DNA of 64,000 nt from Vibrio tubiashii (GCA_000775715.1 JRWQ01000007.1:248001-312000), one strand, 5' to 3'; counted from the stretch's first letter, positions 43,028 to 52,438 are shown. Translations and numbers: made by a program. The notes: generated by a model from the sequence alone, not told the origin.

Positions 43028-44008
43028 ATGACGTTAGATGAGATAGCGAAACTTGCAGGAGTATCCAAAACGACTGCCAGTTATGTGATCAATGGGAAAG
43101 CACAAAAGTACCGCATAAGTGAAAAGACGCAGCGTAAAGTCATGGCGGTCGTCGAGGAGTATAACTATAAGCCCGATGCCGCAGCTTCTGCACTTCGTGC
43201 GGGCAACTCTCGCTCATTTGGCTTGATTATCCCTGACCTTGAAAACACCAGTTACGCGCGCCTTGCTAAGTTGATTGAGCAAAATTCTCGCGGGGCTGGA
43301 TATCAAATTTTGATTGGCTGCTCTGATGATGACCCAGAGATCGAGCGTAACGTTGCTGAGGCACTGATTAGTCGTCGCATTGACGCACTATTTGTCGCCA
43401 GCAGTATGCCAGATGCGAATGATTACTACCTAAACATCCAACAGTCGGGGACGCCAATCATCGCTCTTGATCGTCCTTTGGATGATGAACATTTCGCTTG
43501 TGTTATTAGCGAAGACTTTGATAGTGCTTTAGAGCTGACCGCGTCGGTTCTTGAGTCTAATGTTAGCTCAATAGGTTTGATAGGCGCATTGCCAAACTTG
43601 CCGATTTCTAGAGATAGGGAGCAAGGCTTTATCTCGACATGCACTAAACACAATGTCTCGAATCAAATTGGGTATGGTGAACACTTTTCAAGAGAAGAAG
43701 GTAAGCGCCTTTTTTTATCTTGGGTAGAGCAAAACATATTGCCTGATGCGGTCATCACGACATCTTACACCTTGCTAGAAGGTGTGTTGGACGCAATGCT
43801 AGAAAAACCAGCCTTGATGGATAAAGTAAAGCTTGCGACATTTGGAGATAACCGACTTCTGAACTTTCTGCCGTTTAAGGTCAATTCACTTCCTCAGCAA
43901 TTCTCCTTGATTGCCGATAGTGCCATGGCACTTGCGTTGAATGCCACTGCGAAAAGATATAACCCAGGAATAGAGTTAATCCCCAGAAAGATAGTCATTC
44001 GGATGTAA
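43028..44008 (+). CDS. fruR: FruR/Cra, LacI-family regulator of the fru operon
   Basis: A 326-residue LacI-type regulator: helix-turn-helix and hinge at residues 1-60 (LDEIAKLAGVSKTTASYVIN, then YKPDAAASALRAG) and sugar-binding domain from about 60. The HTH and hinge are those of Cra/FruR, which responds to fructose-1-phosphate. It is divergent from fruB, with three matching operators between. AAGG lies eight bases before the ATG. In some vibrios FruR activates rather than represses the fru operon; the sequence does not decide this. Confidence 0.93.
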   Translation: MTLDEIAKLAGVSKTTASYVINGKAQKYRISEKTQRKVMAVVEEYNYKPDAAASALRAGNSRSFGLIIPDLENTSYARLAKLIEQNSRGAGYQILIGCSDDDPEIERNVAEALISRRIDALFVASSMPDANDYYLNIQQSGTPIIALDRPLDDEHFACVISEDFDSALELTASVLESNVSSIGLIGALPNLPISRDREQGFISTCTKHNVSNQIGYGEHFSREEGKRLFLSWVEQNILPDAVITTSYTLLEGVLDAMLEKPALMDKVKLATFGDNRLLNFLPFKVNSLPQQFSLIADSAMALALNATAKRYNPGIELIPRKIVIRM

Positions 44009-44056
44009 AGCCTGACTTGATTAATTGAGTCACGGCGTTATTGCCATTGATTTATC

Positions 44057-44080
44057 GAGAGGTAACAGGCGTTACCTCTC
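44057..44080. terminator. hairpin between convergent fruR and EF-hand gene
   Basis: A perfect 10-bp stem (GAGAGGTAAC/GTTACCTCTC) with a four-base loop, 48 bases after the fruR stop. It has no T run, but its place between convergent genes suggests a terminator. Confidence 0.6.
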
Positions 44081-44087
44081 AGAGCGG

Positions 44088-44420
44088 TTATAGATTCGAA
44101 TTTCTTCTAGAACCTCGATGTGATTGAAACTCATCCATATCAATAAACTCATTTTGGTCGATGTCAATGTTATCGAACATGCTTTCGCTAGAAGATGAGT
44201 TCCTTAATAGACGGCCTTCAGATTTACGCAGTTCTTGCCTTGCTTTCTGAAAGTCTGCAAATTCCTCTTTAGATATTAAGCCATCTTGGTTTACATCAAT
44301 ATCCGTAAAAACAGGAGCTTGCGACATTCTCTCTGTTTGTCCATTTCCTTTTCCAGCAGCATTTACTGAAACAGAAACGGTTAAGAAGCTAAGCAATATA
44401 GGAAAGATGTATTTATTCAT
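44088..44420 (-). CDS. secreted EF-hand calcium-binding protein
   Basis: A 110-residue small exported protein. Residues 1-21 form a signal peptide (MNKYIFPILLSFLTV onward, ending VNA). Two 12-residue EF-hand loops follow: DVNQDGLISKEE and DIDQNEFIDMDE, with calcium-coordinating acidic residues in the expected places. The start at 44420 is preceded by a GGAGGT ribosome site. Probably periplasmic calcium buffering or sensing; no partner is evident. It is convergent with fruR. Confidence 0.8.
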   Translation of the reverse strand: MNKYIFPILLSFLTVSVSVNAAGKGNGQTERMSQAPVFTDIDVNQDGLISKEEFADFQKARQELRKSEGRLLRNSSSSESMFDNIDIDQNEFIDMDEFQSHRGSRRNSNL

Positions 44421-44759
44421 AATTACCTCCATTACTAATTGTCAAACTCATTATACTCCCTAATAACCATGTTTAGTGTAAGGTTATGTAAAGAGTTAAT
44501 CTGAAAGCGATAAAGTCTTATTAGTGAAACTAGAGAATGATAGTCGAGTAATTTTGTTAGTCAGGATTGATAGCATAGGTTGAGGTCAGGTAAGGTTAAG
44601 TGGTTGAGTGGCCTAACAATCAGAGAGTTTTGTTAGAGGTATCACTTGCGCTTAAGGGTTTTCAACAGTTTGAGAGTGAGTTCAAGGGAACTGTCGAGTA
44701 TCAATGAGTTTTATGGTGCAAAATTAACTTGCCGAGTAGTTGTCCTGTATAGGAGTGAT
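44421..44759. other. gene-free stretch between EF-hand gene and small membrane protein
   Basis: About 340 bases carrying the upstream regions of two divergent genes. I see no strong promoter, palindrome or terminator in it. An open frame runs through 44646-44759 into the next gene but has no ribosome site. Confidence 0.5.
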
Positions 44760-45188
44760 ATGGGCTGGGGTCTTTTCATCAGCACAGTTTGTACCTGCGC
44801 GATCATATTTGTTGTTTTACAGCCAATTTATCACCACAAGAATGCGACTCTAGTCGTCCTGGGTTTATTGCTAATCTACTTAGCATTCAGTGGTTATAAC
44901 TTTTTTTATGGCGACACTCGAGGTGACATGATGTCATTTGCAGTGTTCTTTGCCACAAGCCTAAGTTTTTTGGCTCAGTTGCGCTACAGCCACCAAGTTA
45001 AAACCACTCATGGCTTCTACCCAAGAGTGTTTTATAAGCGACACCCCATTAGAGGGGTTTATATAAAGCACCCTGATATCGAGCGCGCTCACTCAGAACC
45101 AGACACAATCATGACAATTCTCGCTTTTGCTGGAATGACAATCGGTTTTTTCGGCGTTCTATGCTTTGAAATTGCCTTAAGGGTGTGA
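44760..45188 (+). CDS. small inner-membrane protein of unknown function
   Basis: A 142-residue protein I do not recognise. Hydrophobic segments lie at about residues 3-22 (FISTVCTCAIIFVVLQPIY), 28-47, 55-75 and 118-140, giving three or four membrane helices with a basic loop (about 78-105) in between. The ATG at 44760 is selected because AGGAG precedes it at ideal spacing. No operon partner is obvious; the next gene is 167 bases downstream. Confidence 0.62.
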   Translation: MGWGLFISTVCTCAIIFVVLQPIYHHKNATLVVLGLLLIYLAFSGYNFFYGDTRGDMMSFAVFFATSLSFLAQLRYSHQVKTTHGFYPRVFYKRHPIRGVYIKHPDIERAHSEPDTIMTILAFAGMTIGFFGVLCFEIALRV

Positions 45189-45355
45189 ATGTCGAGCAAG
45201 GTTTAAGCTAAGAATAGATAACGTGAATATTCGCCCAATTTGTACGACGGAGACACGATCACTATTTAAGGCAGGCTGCCTGTCTTAGGCTTGGGGACGT
45301 AATTCTCCGCCAATTTACTTTCGATAAACAGCACGAGACCAATAACCAAGAGAGA

Positions 45356-46312
45356 ATGGAATCAAAAAAAGTAAGCAATGAGTACATTAGCAGAGTAAAC
45401 AGAGTCTTAGATTATATAGATTTACACTATGCTGACGAGTTGAGTTTGAAAGATGTCGCGCAAGTTGCGAACTTTTCACCTTATCATTTTCACCGAGTAT
45501 TTAAAGGAGTAGTTGGTGAGCCTTTGTATAAGTACCTCCAACGGATTAGGGTAGAAAAAGCTGCTGGGTTATTAAATTACCAGTCTCACCGATCCATTGC
45601 AGATATTGCCCTTTCATGTGGGTTTGGTAGCCAAGCTGCATTTGCTAGGGTATTTAAAAGCTATTTTGGTGTTAGCGCTACGCAATGGAGAAATGGCGCT
45701 TACTCTAGATTTAGCAAGAATCGTAAAAACGTCAGCAATTTCTGGGAAGTCGAGTCTACTTCACCACTGTATATTGAGCTTTCAACAAATAAATATAGTT
45801 GGAATATCAATATGCTAAATAAAAAAAACATTTCAGTCGAAGTGAAAACGCTACCAGAAACAAACGTTGCCTATATTCGAAATATTGGTGAGTTTAAAGG
45901 TAAAAAAGACAAGTGGGCTTCACTCTTTGCAAAGTTGATCCGATGGGCAGGAGCAAGGGGATTGATTCAATGTCCGGATACTCAGTTTTTTACTGTGTTT
46001 CGAGATGATTTAAATGTCACTGATTTTTCTAAATTTAAGACGGACGTTTGTATTTCCATCCCTAACGGTGTTAAAGCAGAAGGCGGTGTCGATGTTTCTG
46101 TGATTCCCGCGGGTAAATACGCGATGGCTAGTTTTGAAATAGACAGTGATGAATTTGATCAAGCATGGGATTTAATCTTTAGTGAATGGCTTCCTAGCAG
46201 CGGATATCAACCAGACGAAAGGTGTTGTTTTGAACGTTATTTAAATGATCCACATCAGCACCCGAATAGTAAGAATTTTGTTGAGGTATACATTCCAGTA
46301 ACACCGCTATGA
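45356..46312 (+). CDS. AraC-family regulator with GyrI-like effector domain
   Basis: A 318-residue regulator with the domain order reversed from classic AraC. Residues 5-110 form the double helix-turn-helix (LSLKDVAQVANFSPYHFHRV, then IADIALSCGFGSQAAFARVF). Residues 155-318 are a GyrI-like/Rob-type effector-binding domain. Such proteins (Rob, BmrR relatives) bind hydrophobic or cationic small molecules and often control efflux or detoxifying enzymes. An alpha/beta hydrolase follows about 200 bases downstream on the same strand and may be a target. AAGAGAG serves as the ribosome site. Confidence 0.88.
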   Translation: MESKKVSNEYISRVNRVLDYIDLHYADELSLKDVAQVANFSPYHFHRVFKGVVGEPLYKYLQRIRVEKAAGLLNYQSHRSIADIALSCGFGSQAAFARVFKSYFGVSATQWRNGAYSRFSKNRKNVSNFWEVESTSPLYIELSTNKYSWNINMLNKKNISVEVKTLPETNVAYIRNIGEFKGKKDKWASLFAKLIRWAGARGLIQCPDTQFFTVFRDDLNVTDFSKFKTDVCISIPNGVKAEGGVDVSVIPAGKYAMASFEIDSDEFDQAWDLIFSEWLPSSGYQPDERCCFERYLNDPHQHPNSKNFVEVYIPVTPL

Positions 46313-46513
46313 TAGGGCGGGTATTTACTAAGGTAACTGCAGATAGAGTAAGACTATCAAGCGGGTAGCCTGTCCACAAAGGCGCAACACTATCTTGTCA
46401 GCTTTGCTATCCGAGCGACTGATACAGAGAGTCCCTATTCAAATTTTTACTAAAAACTCCCAATTAATCGATGAAATATGAACCAACCATACTGAAGTAA
46501 GGAATAAACTTTT

Positions 46514-47395
46514 ATGGGTACACACATTTCGGTATTTAATACTACGGAAAGTAAAGAGAAATTTTTAGCCGCCCACAAGCGTCTTATGGAAACGTGGTCA
46601 GTTCCCTACGAAGATTCATGGGTTGAAACAAGCTTTGGTAAGACTCATGTCATTGTATCAGGTCCGAAAGAAGGTAAGCCCCTGGTTTTACTGCCTGGAG
46701 CTCAAGCTACAGGTGCCATGTGGTCGCCTATGATCCCCGAATTAACCAAAACACATAGGGTATTCTGCCTTGATCTGATTGATCAAGTTGGCTTGTCAGA
46801 ACCTAATAAGGTTCTGACAAGCAGCCAGGATAGTAGTCTCTGGTTAAAGGAGACACTGGACGGCTTGGGGCTTGAAAAAGTCGACATAGGCGGTAATTCA
46901 TTGGGCTGTTTTATTGTGTCTATGTTTGCTGCTTCTTTTCCGGAACGGGTTAAAAGCTTGGTACTGACCGCTCCAGCCGCGACGGTTTCTGATGTGCGCC
47001 TTTCTTATATTTTCAAGATCTTATTCGCTTCATGGTCTTCAAAACCATCGGTAAAAGCTCGTTTTTTGAAAAAAACATCGGCGGGCTTAGTTGATGAAGG
47101 GAGCCCAGTTTTTGAGGTGTTATTTGCGGCAATGACCGGAAGTCGAATCATTAGCAAAATCACGCCGAGGCAACTCGATGTAGATGAGCTGAGCCGTATC
47201 AAATCACCTATTTTAGTTATTGTCGGAGACAAGGACATAACATCAAGAAAGACGGCAACAGAGATTTTGCAAGACTTGTCCGAAATGGAGTTGAACTTAC
47301 AATTTGAAATCATCCAAGGTGCGGGGCATATATGGACTGAGCAACAATATATATTGTCAGGGAGAAAAATTAGCCAGTTTTTAACGGCTTGTTAG
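46514..47395 (+). CDS. alpha/beta hydrolase
   Basis: A 293-residue serine hydrolase. The oxyanion segment is VLLPGAQATGAMW near residue 60, the nucleophile Ser is in GNSLGC near 130 (GxSxG), the Asp in VIVGDKDITS near 240, and the His in QGAGHIWTEQ near 275. No signal peptide, so cytoplasmic. Substrates of this large family range from esters to lactones and haloalkanes and cannot be guessed. It follows an AraC-GyrI regulator on the same strand. AAGGAA provides the ribosome site. Confidence 0.85.
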   Translation: MGTHISVFNTTESKEKFLAAHKRLMETWSVPYEDSWVETSFGKTHVIVSGPKEGKPLVLLPGAQATGAMWSPMIPELTKTHRVFCLDLIDQVGLSEPNKVLTSSQDSSLWLKETLDGLGLEKVDIGGNSLGCFIVSMFAASFPERVKSLVLTAPAATVSDVRLSYIFKILFASWSSKPSVKARFLKKTSAGLVDEGSPVFEVLFAAMTGSRIISKITPRQLDVDELSRIKSPILVIVGDKDITSRKTATEILQDLSEMELNLQFEIIQGAGHIWTEQQYILSGRKISQFLTAC

Positions 47396-47453
47396 AAGCG
47401 TTTGTTTAAGACTTTTTGCTATGACCACAGACGGTAAAAAGTCAACTTAGCTA

Positions 47454-47486
47454 CACCTCCTGAACTCTTGCTTGTTTCAGGAGGTG
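47454..47486 (+). terminator. hairpin downstream of the alpha/beta hydrolase
   Basis: An 11-bp perfect stem (CACCTCCTGAA with its complement) and 11-base loop, about 60 bases after the stop. No T run follows, so termination is tentative. Confidence 0.5.
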
Positions 47487-47610
47487 CTCGTTAATAGCCT
47501 GATATTTTATCACCTCACAAAGTGCTTCCCTGCACATCGAAACGTAACAACTGCTGTTCAACTTAGATCGGCTGAATTTTAATTGAGATGAATTCTCATC
47601 TTGATTTTCT

Positions 47611-47633
47611 GTATTGTTACGTTATAACATTTC
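47611..47633. promoter_or_regulatory. Zur-box-like operator upstream of the ABC importer operon
   Basis: A 23-bp segment whose right half, TATAACATTTC, is identical to the gammaproteobacterial Zur consensus and whose left half, with TTGTTA, fits at most positions. I count 18 of 22 defined consensus bases. It ends 31 bases before the start of the binding-protein gene. Just upstream, GATGA and TCATC arms at 47587-47600 form another small dyad. Confidence 0.65.
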
Positions 47634-47664
47634 ATGTGAATTATTCAGCAAGGATATGTATCTA

Positions 47665-49200
47665 ATGAAAAGTAAGACTATGGCTATTGCAGCGATTGCC
47701 GCAGTGGCTGCATTTGGTTTTTCCCAGTTTAGTCAACCTAACACTCAACCTGCGTTAAAAATTTCGGGGCCGTTTGAATTTTCTAGCCAAGATCTATCGA
47801 AAGATGGTTACATGTTTACTCGTATGCAAGTCGTTGAATCATTAGTTGCGATCAATAAGCAGGGACAGGTAGAACCGCAATTGGCAATCGCTTGGGAGGT
47901 GAGTCCTGATGATCTCACCTGGACGTTTGATCTTCGCAAAGGTGTTCGCTTTCATGACGGTTCGCAGTTAGATGCGGATGCGGCCAAAATTGCTTTAGAG
48001 TATGCGATGGCTAAGCCTGGTGTGATCAAGCGCGTTCCGATTACAGCAATTGAAGCTGATGGAAGTCAGCTGACACTTCATTTATCTCGGCCCTATAACC
48101 CGATGTTAACGGTGCTTGGCCACTACACGGTCGCGATTGCTTCTCCGAGCAGTTACAACGAAGAGGGCGTAGCGACATCATTAGCTGGAACAGGGCCGTA
48201 CAAGATTGAAGAGCTTGTGCCTCCGCATAAGATCCACGTGACGCGCTACGAAGACTATTGGGGAGAGAAAGCGAATATCGAGAAAGTGGAGTATTTAGCG
48301 GGTCACCGAGCAGAAAGCCGGGCTCTTCTAGCGCAAACAGGACAGGCGGATATTGTTTATACTCTAGACCCGGCAAGTATTGCTCCACTGCAGCAGACAG
48401 AATCGGTTGATGTCATACGCGAGTCTATTCCTAGAACCATCCTACTTAAACTCAATAATGAGCACCCTTATCTAAACTCATATCAAACGCGACAAGCGCT
48501 TAGCCTGGCGTTGGACCGCTCTGGCATCTCGCAGCAGATCATTCGCATGCCCGGTTCTGAAGCCTATCAACTATTTGCGCCTTCGCTAGGGGCTTGGCAC
48601 ATTAAGGAGTTGGCTCAAACCTCACGTGATCTTTCTAAAGCGAAGGAACTGCTTTCAAGCCAGGGGTGGAAAGTTAATAACCAAAATATGCTAGAACGCG
48701 ATGGCAAGCCTTTCGTTGTGAACCTTACCACTTATTCTGATCGCCCTGAGCTTCCTGTCGTAGCAACTGCCATCCAAGCGCAGTTAAAAGAGGTAGGCAT
48801 TAAAGTCGATATCAGTATTGATAACTCAAGTGCTATTCCAGCGAAACACCAAGACGGTACGATTGAGTTGGGTTTAGTCGCTCGGAACTTTGGCGCAACG
48901 GTTGACCCACTGGCTCTGTTACTTAAAGACTTTGCTCTACACAAGGGTAGTGATTGGGGGCCAACTAACTGGTCTTCACAAGAGTTTAGTCGACTACTTG
49001 ATCGTTTAAGTTCAACTAAAGATACAGCCAAGTATCAGCAACATGCGCAACAAGCGTCGAAAATCTTGGCGAAGGAGATGCCGCTGATCCCTGTGACTTT
49101 CTATACCCAGTTGGTGGCGGTAAACAAGAAAGTCGGTAACTTCAGTTTTGACCCGTTTGAGATTAATTACCGCATTTCAGAGATGACCTTGAATGACTAA
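47665..49200 (+). CDS. ABC importer substrate-binding protein, NikA/DppA class (probably zinc-related)
   Basis: A 511-residue periplasmic binding protein of the peptide/nickel class (SBP_bac_5). A signal-anchor-like N-terminus of about 25 residues lacks a lipobox. The family signatures RKGVRFHDGSQLDADAA and GTGPYKIEE are present. The ATG at 47665 is preferred because AAGG lies upstream and the signal peptide starts there. It heads a four-gene operon with overlapping genes. General tools would call it nickel-binding, but the Zur-type operator suggests a zinc complex or zincophore as substrate. No obvious metal-binding His cluster is seen, which fits a chelated ligand. Confidence 0.85.
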   Translation: MKSKTMAIAAIAAVAAFGFSQFSQPNTQPALKISGPFEFSSQDLSKDGYMFTRMQVVESLVAINKQGQVEPQLAIAWEVSPDDLTWTFDLRKGVRFHDGSQLDADAAKIALEYAMAKPGVIKRVPITAIEADGSQLTLHLSRPYNPMLTVLGHYTVAIASPSSYNEEGVATSLAGTGPYKIEELVPPHKIHVTRYEDYWGEKANIEKVEYLAGHRAESRALLAQTGQADIVYTLDPASIAPLQQTESVDVIRESIPRTILLKLNNEHPYLNSYQTRQALSLALDRSGISQQIIRMPGSEAYQLFAPSLGAWHIKELAQTSRDLSKAKELLSSQGWKVNNQNMLERDGKPFVVNLTTYSDRPELPVVATAIQAQLKEVGIKVDISIDNSSAIPAKHQDGTIELGLVARNFGATVDPLALLLKDFALHKGSDWGPTNWSSQEFSRLLDRLSSTKDTAKYQQHAQQASKILAKEMPLIPVTFYTQLVAVNKKVGNFSFDPFEINYRISEMTLND

Positions 49201-50137
49201 TATCTTACTTAGGCGACTGTTCCAAGCTGCTTTTGTGGCTTGGAGTATCGGTACGTTGACTTTCGTCATCATGCGTTTGCTCCCCGGTGATTTTGCTTTC
49301 CGTATTGCTGCGGGTCGTTATGGCTATGATTATGTTGATGCGGAGGCTGCGAGAGCTGTTAGCGCCGAGCTTGGGCTAGATCGTCCGGGTTATGAACTCT
49401 ATTTTCAATGGTTATGGGATTTGCTGCAATTAGATTTGGGCAGCTCTTTGATCAGTGGTGCTTCGGTAGTTGAAGAGATTCAGCATCAATTGGAGCATTC
49501 GTTGTTACTGGCGCTGGTCGCTTTGCTCATGTCAGCACTGATAGCGATTCCCGTTGGTGTTTATTGCGGTAAGCATGCGAATTCTGCAACTGATAAGTGG
49601 ACTCTTGTGACGTCGGTGTTCATCCGCGCTCAGCCTGTGTTCGTCATTGGTTTAGTGTTAACTATTATCTTTGCTCTGCACTTAGGAATGTTTCCAGTGG
49701 CTGGCTTTGGCACTGCGGCCCATCTATTCTTGCCTGGACTTGCCTTGGCACTCTCGCTCGCAGCCATGTCTAACCGCTTGATTCGCAATGCAACACGCAG
49801 TGCAGTTAATGCACCTTACTTCAAATTCGCCCGCTTGAAAGGGTTGAGTTTCGAACAGGCGTTCGAGCATCACGCGCAGCGCCATATCGCGATTCCAATC
49901 GTTACTTTTCTTTCCATCCAGACGATTGGTCTAATGGAAGGCATCATTATGATTGAATCTTTGTTCTCATGGCCAGGGATTGGTCACGCCTTGGCTCATG
50001 CGATTTTCGCGCGTGACATACCAATGATTCAAGGTACTGCGCTGGTGATGGGGTTATTGTTCGTCGTCATCAACACATTCATCGATTTGGTGACCTATCA
50101 GCTCGATCCGCGCCAGCAGCAGGAGGTTGCACAATGA
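49193..50137 (+). CDS. ABC importer permease, NikB/DppB class
   Basis: A 314-residue inner-membrane permease with six hydrophobic segments and the EAA-type coupling loop near residues 200-230 (KFARLKGLSFEQAFEHHAQR). It opens with LLRRLFQAAFVAWSIGTLTF, the standard first helix of this class. Its start overlaps the binding-protein gene by eight bases, and its end overlaps the next permease by four, so the operon is tightly coupled. Confidence 0.88.
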   Translation: MTNILLRRLFQAAFVAWSIGTLTFVIMRLLPGDFAFRIAAGRYGYDYVDAEAARAVSAELGLDRPGYELYFQWLWDLLQLDLGSSLISGASVVEEIQHQLEHSLLLALVALLMSALIAIPVGVYCGKHANSATDKWTLVTSVFIRAQPVFVIGLVLTIIFALHLGMFPVAGFGTAAHLFLPGLALALSLAAMSNRLIRNATRSAVNAPYFKFARLKGLSFEQAFEHHAQRHIAIPIVTFLSIQTIGLMEGIIMIESLFSWPGIGHALAHAIFARDIPMIQGTALVMGLLFVVINTFIDLVTYQLDPRQQQEVAQ

Positions 50138-50919
50138 AATGGCTTTCCAAGCAGTTTATAGGGCTAGTGATCATTGGTGTGGCTCTCAGCATAGTATTGG
50201 TTGAAAAGTTGATGTTCAACTCTGATCCGGCAGTCCAGCAGCTATCTTTGGCATTTGCATCCCCAGACCTTGCAGAGCCCCTTGGGCGAGACCATTTTGG
50301 TCGCAGTAATTTTGCCCGTTTGAGTGACGCGATTATCACGTCGCTGGCTTTGGCGTGGGTAAGTGTTTTAACGTCAGCGGTGCTAGGGGTTCTTGCAGGT
50401 GTACTCGCTGGTTGGCAAAGAGGTTGGTGGGATAGAAGTTTCTCATTTGCGATGAACATTATTCTCGCGATGCCAGGCTTGATCTTGGTGCTGCTATTTT
50501 CAGCCTTGGTCCCTGGTTCGTTTACCATACTTTATGTCGCGATAGCTTTAATCCTATGGGTCGAGTTTTTTCGAGTGGTACGCAATAAGACCTTATCTTT
50601 AATCAATTCACCAGAGGTGGAAGCTTCGATCTTGTATGGTTTTGGCTTTTGGTATGTCTTTAAGCGTCATATTTGGCCTCACTGTCGACAAGATGTCTTT
50701 ACTCTCTGTTGTTTTGGTGCGGGAAACGCAATTCTTGCCCTTGCCTCATTGGGTTTTTTGCATGTTGGCTTAAAGCCACCAGAAGCTGAACTCGGTCTTA
50801 TGATGGTAGAACTGTTTCGTTATTACCAAGTAGCGCCTTGGGTGCTGGCTCAGCCTCTTATTGCCTTATTCGTTTTAGTTCTAGGGTTTCATTTACTTGC
50901 TAGCGGAGAGAAGTCATGA
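50134..50919 (+). CDS. ABC importer permease, NikC/DppC class
   Basis: A 261-residue second permease with about six membrane segments, the early motif EPLGRDHFGRSNFARL typical of DppC/NikC proteins, and a coupling loop near residues 150-180. ATGA-type four-base overlaps link it to both neighbours. It should pair with the preceding permease in the inner membrane. Confidence 0.87.
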   Translation: MKWLSKQFIGLVIIGVALSIVLVEKLMFNSDPAVQQLSLAFASPDLAEPLGRDHFGRSNFARLSDAIITSLALAWVSVLTSAVLGVLAGVLAGWQRGWWDRSFSFAMNIILAMPGLILVLLFSALVPGSFTILYVAIALILWVEFFRVVRNKTLSLINSPEVEASILYGFGFWYVFKRHIWPHCRQDVFTLCCFGAGNAILALASLGFLHVGLKPPEAELGLMMVELFRYYQVAPWVLAQPLIALFVLVLGFHLLASGEKS

Positions 50920-52358
50920 GTCATTTAATCCGAGTAGAGGCTCTTTCAGTGAAGTCGAAACAGAGTGTTTTAGTGGAGCCGATAAGTTTTCGCTTGGATA
51001 GGCGCAGACCACTGACAATATTGGGAGAGACTGGCGCGGGAAAGAGTTTAATCGCCGCTGCTCTGACGGGAACCTTACCGTCAGAATTAGAATCGACTGG
51101 GCAGATTTATTTATCTGATAACCTAATCAGTGAAAAAGAATTGCAGCAGACTTGGGGTAAAGAGATAGCTCTGCTCCCGCAAGAACCTTGGCTTGCTCTT
51201 GATCCTATAATGCCTGTGTACAAACAAATTGAAGAGGTTCATAGGCTAGTCAACCAGAGTGTGGCGAAAGTCGCTCAGACGAACACTGAACACGCTTTAC
51301 AGAGCATGAACCTTGCTCAAGCGAAGAGCAAATATCCGTTCCAGCTGTCAGGTGGGATGGCTCAACGTATTGCTTACTTGTGTGCAACCCAAGCGGGTGG
51401 CGAGTTACTTCTTGCTGATGAACCCACTAAAGGGCTAGATCGAGCGCACTGCCATATCATTGGAGATATGTTGTCAGAACACGCACAGCGAGGCGGTTTG
51501 ATAACCATCACCCACGATATAGCGCTCGCTCAACTCTTAGGTGGTGACATCATAGTAATGAAGCAAGGAAAAGTGGTGGAAACGGGGTGCGTCGAGGATG
51601 TCTTGGCTAACCCACAATCTGATTATACTACGGCGCTCATTGAGTCGAATCCTCAACACTGGCCTAAGCGAGCATCTGTTCAATCGGACAAGCCACTGCT
51701 TAGTGTCAATGCGCTGTCATTGGTTAGAAACCAAGCGACACTGTTTGAGAATGTCTCCTTTTCACTCAACCAGGGAGAAGTTCTTGGGGTTTATGGCCAA
51801 AGTGGCTGTGGAAAAACCAGCCTAGCAGATGCGTTACTCGGCTTGTTAACGCCTTCTAAGGGCAATATTAGCTATCATCAAACAGTTGGAGTGGGTCAGA
51901 AACTCAAGCTTTATCAAGATCCCCCTAGTGCATTTTCTTCTCATGTGACTCTGTTGCAACTGCTGGATGATTTGCAGTCAATTCATCCTTTTGACAGCGC
52001 TGAGGTTCTTCCGTTGATGAAGCAATTAAAACTGGACACGAGTCTACTTGATCGTACGTCAAGGCAGATATCTGGAGGGGAGTTACAACGTTTCGCTATC
52101 TTGCGTGCTCTTCTCATGAAGCCAAAGCTATTGATTGCAGATGAACCTACATCGAGGCTTGACCCTATTACTGCAGCTGAGACCCTACAGCTATTGACTT
52201 CGTTAGCGACTGAGCGTCAATGTAGTCTGATGATTATTGGACATGATCAAGTGGCACTAGAGAAACTCTGCGATAAGGTAATTGATCTACACCAATATGC
52301 TCCTACTGCAGAATCATGCCAGTCTGTTAACGGTTTAGTGGATGCGCAACAAGTATAA
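50916..52358 (+). CDS. fused double ATPase of the Nik/Opp-type importer
   Basis: A 480-residue protein with two ABC ATPase domains in one chain, replacing the usual separate D and E subunits. The N-terminal half has Walker A GETGAGKSL, signature LSGGMAQRIAYL and Walker B LLLADEPTKGLD. The C-terminal half has GQSGCGKTSL, ISGGELQRFAILRALL and LLIADEPTSRLD. Both sites look intact. Both halves are short (about 240 residues) and lack the long C-terminal oligopeptide extension. It is the last gene of the operon, overlapping the permease by four bases. Confidence 0.9.
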   Translation: MSHLIRVEALSVKSKQSVLVEPISFRLDRRRPLTILGETGAGKSLIAAALTGTLPSELESTGQIYLSDNLISEKELQQTWGKEIALLPQEPWLALDPIMPVYKQIEEVHRLVNQSVAKVAQTNTEHALQSMNLAQAKSKYPFQLSGGMAQRIAYLCATQAGGELLLADEPTKGLDRAHCHIIGDMLSEHAQRGGLITITHDIALAQLLGGDIIVMKQGKVVETGCVEDVLANPQSDYTTALIESNPQHWPKRASVQSDKPLLSVNALSLVRNQATLFENVSFSLNQGEVLGVYGQSGCGKTSLADALLGLLTPSKGNISYHQTVGVGQKLKLYQDPPSAFSSHVTLLQLLDDLQSIHPFDSAEVLPLMKQLKLDTSLLDRTSRQISGGELQRFAILRALLMKPKLLIADEPTSRLDPITAAETLQLLTSLATERQCSLMIIGHDQVALEKLCDKVIDLHQYAPTAESCQSVNGLVDAQQV

Positions 52359-52379
52359 AGATTTTGTACAATTAATCTA

Positions 52380-52410
52380 TTGACCCGTCTATAAGGCTAG
52401 GGTTCAAGAT
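52380..52410 (+). promoter_or_regulatory. MerR-type promoter with 19-bp spacer
   Basis: A -35 element TTGACC (52380-52385) and a -10-like CAAGAT (52405-52410) stand 19 bases apart. An ACCC/GGGT dyad (52383-52386 and 52400-52403) fills the spacer. This is the classical layout of promoters activated by MerR regulators and lies just ahead of a merR-type gene. Confidence 0.45.
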
Positions 52411-52438
52411 GCACATTCGGTCAAACAGTGGAGCACGT

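Noticed and set aside
44646..44759. Upstream extension of the small membrane protein
   Set aside because: The extra 38 codons lack a ribosome site and hydrophobic pattern, while AGGAG sits just before the ATG at 44760.
47665..52358. Calling the importer operon nikABCDE for nickel
   Set aside because: Only class-level similarity supports nickel, no nickel-enzyme genes or NikR-type repeat are near, and the upstream box resembles Zur. Gene symbols were left empty.
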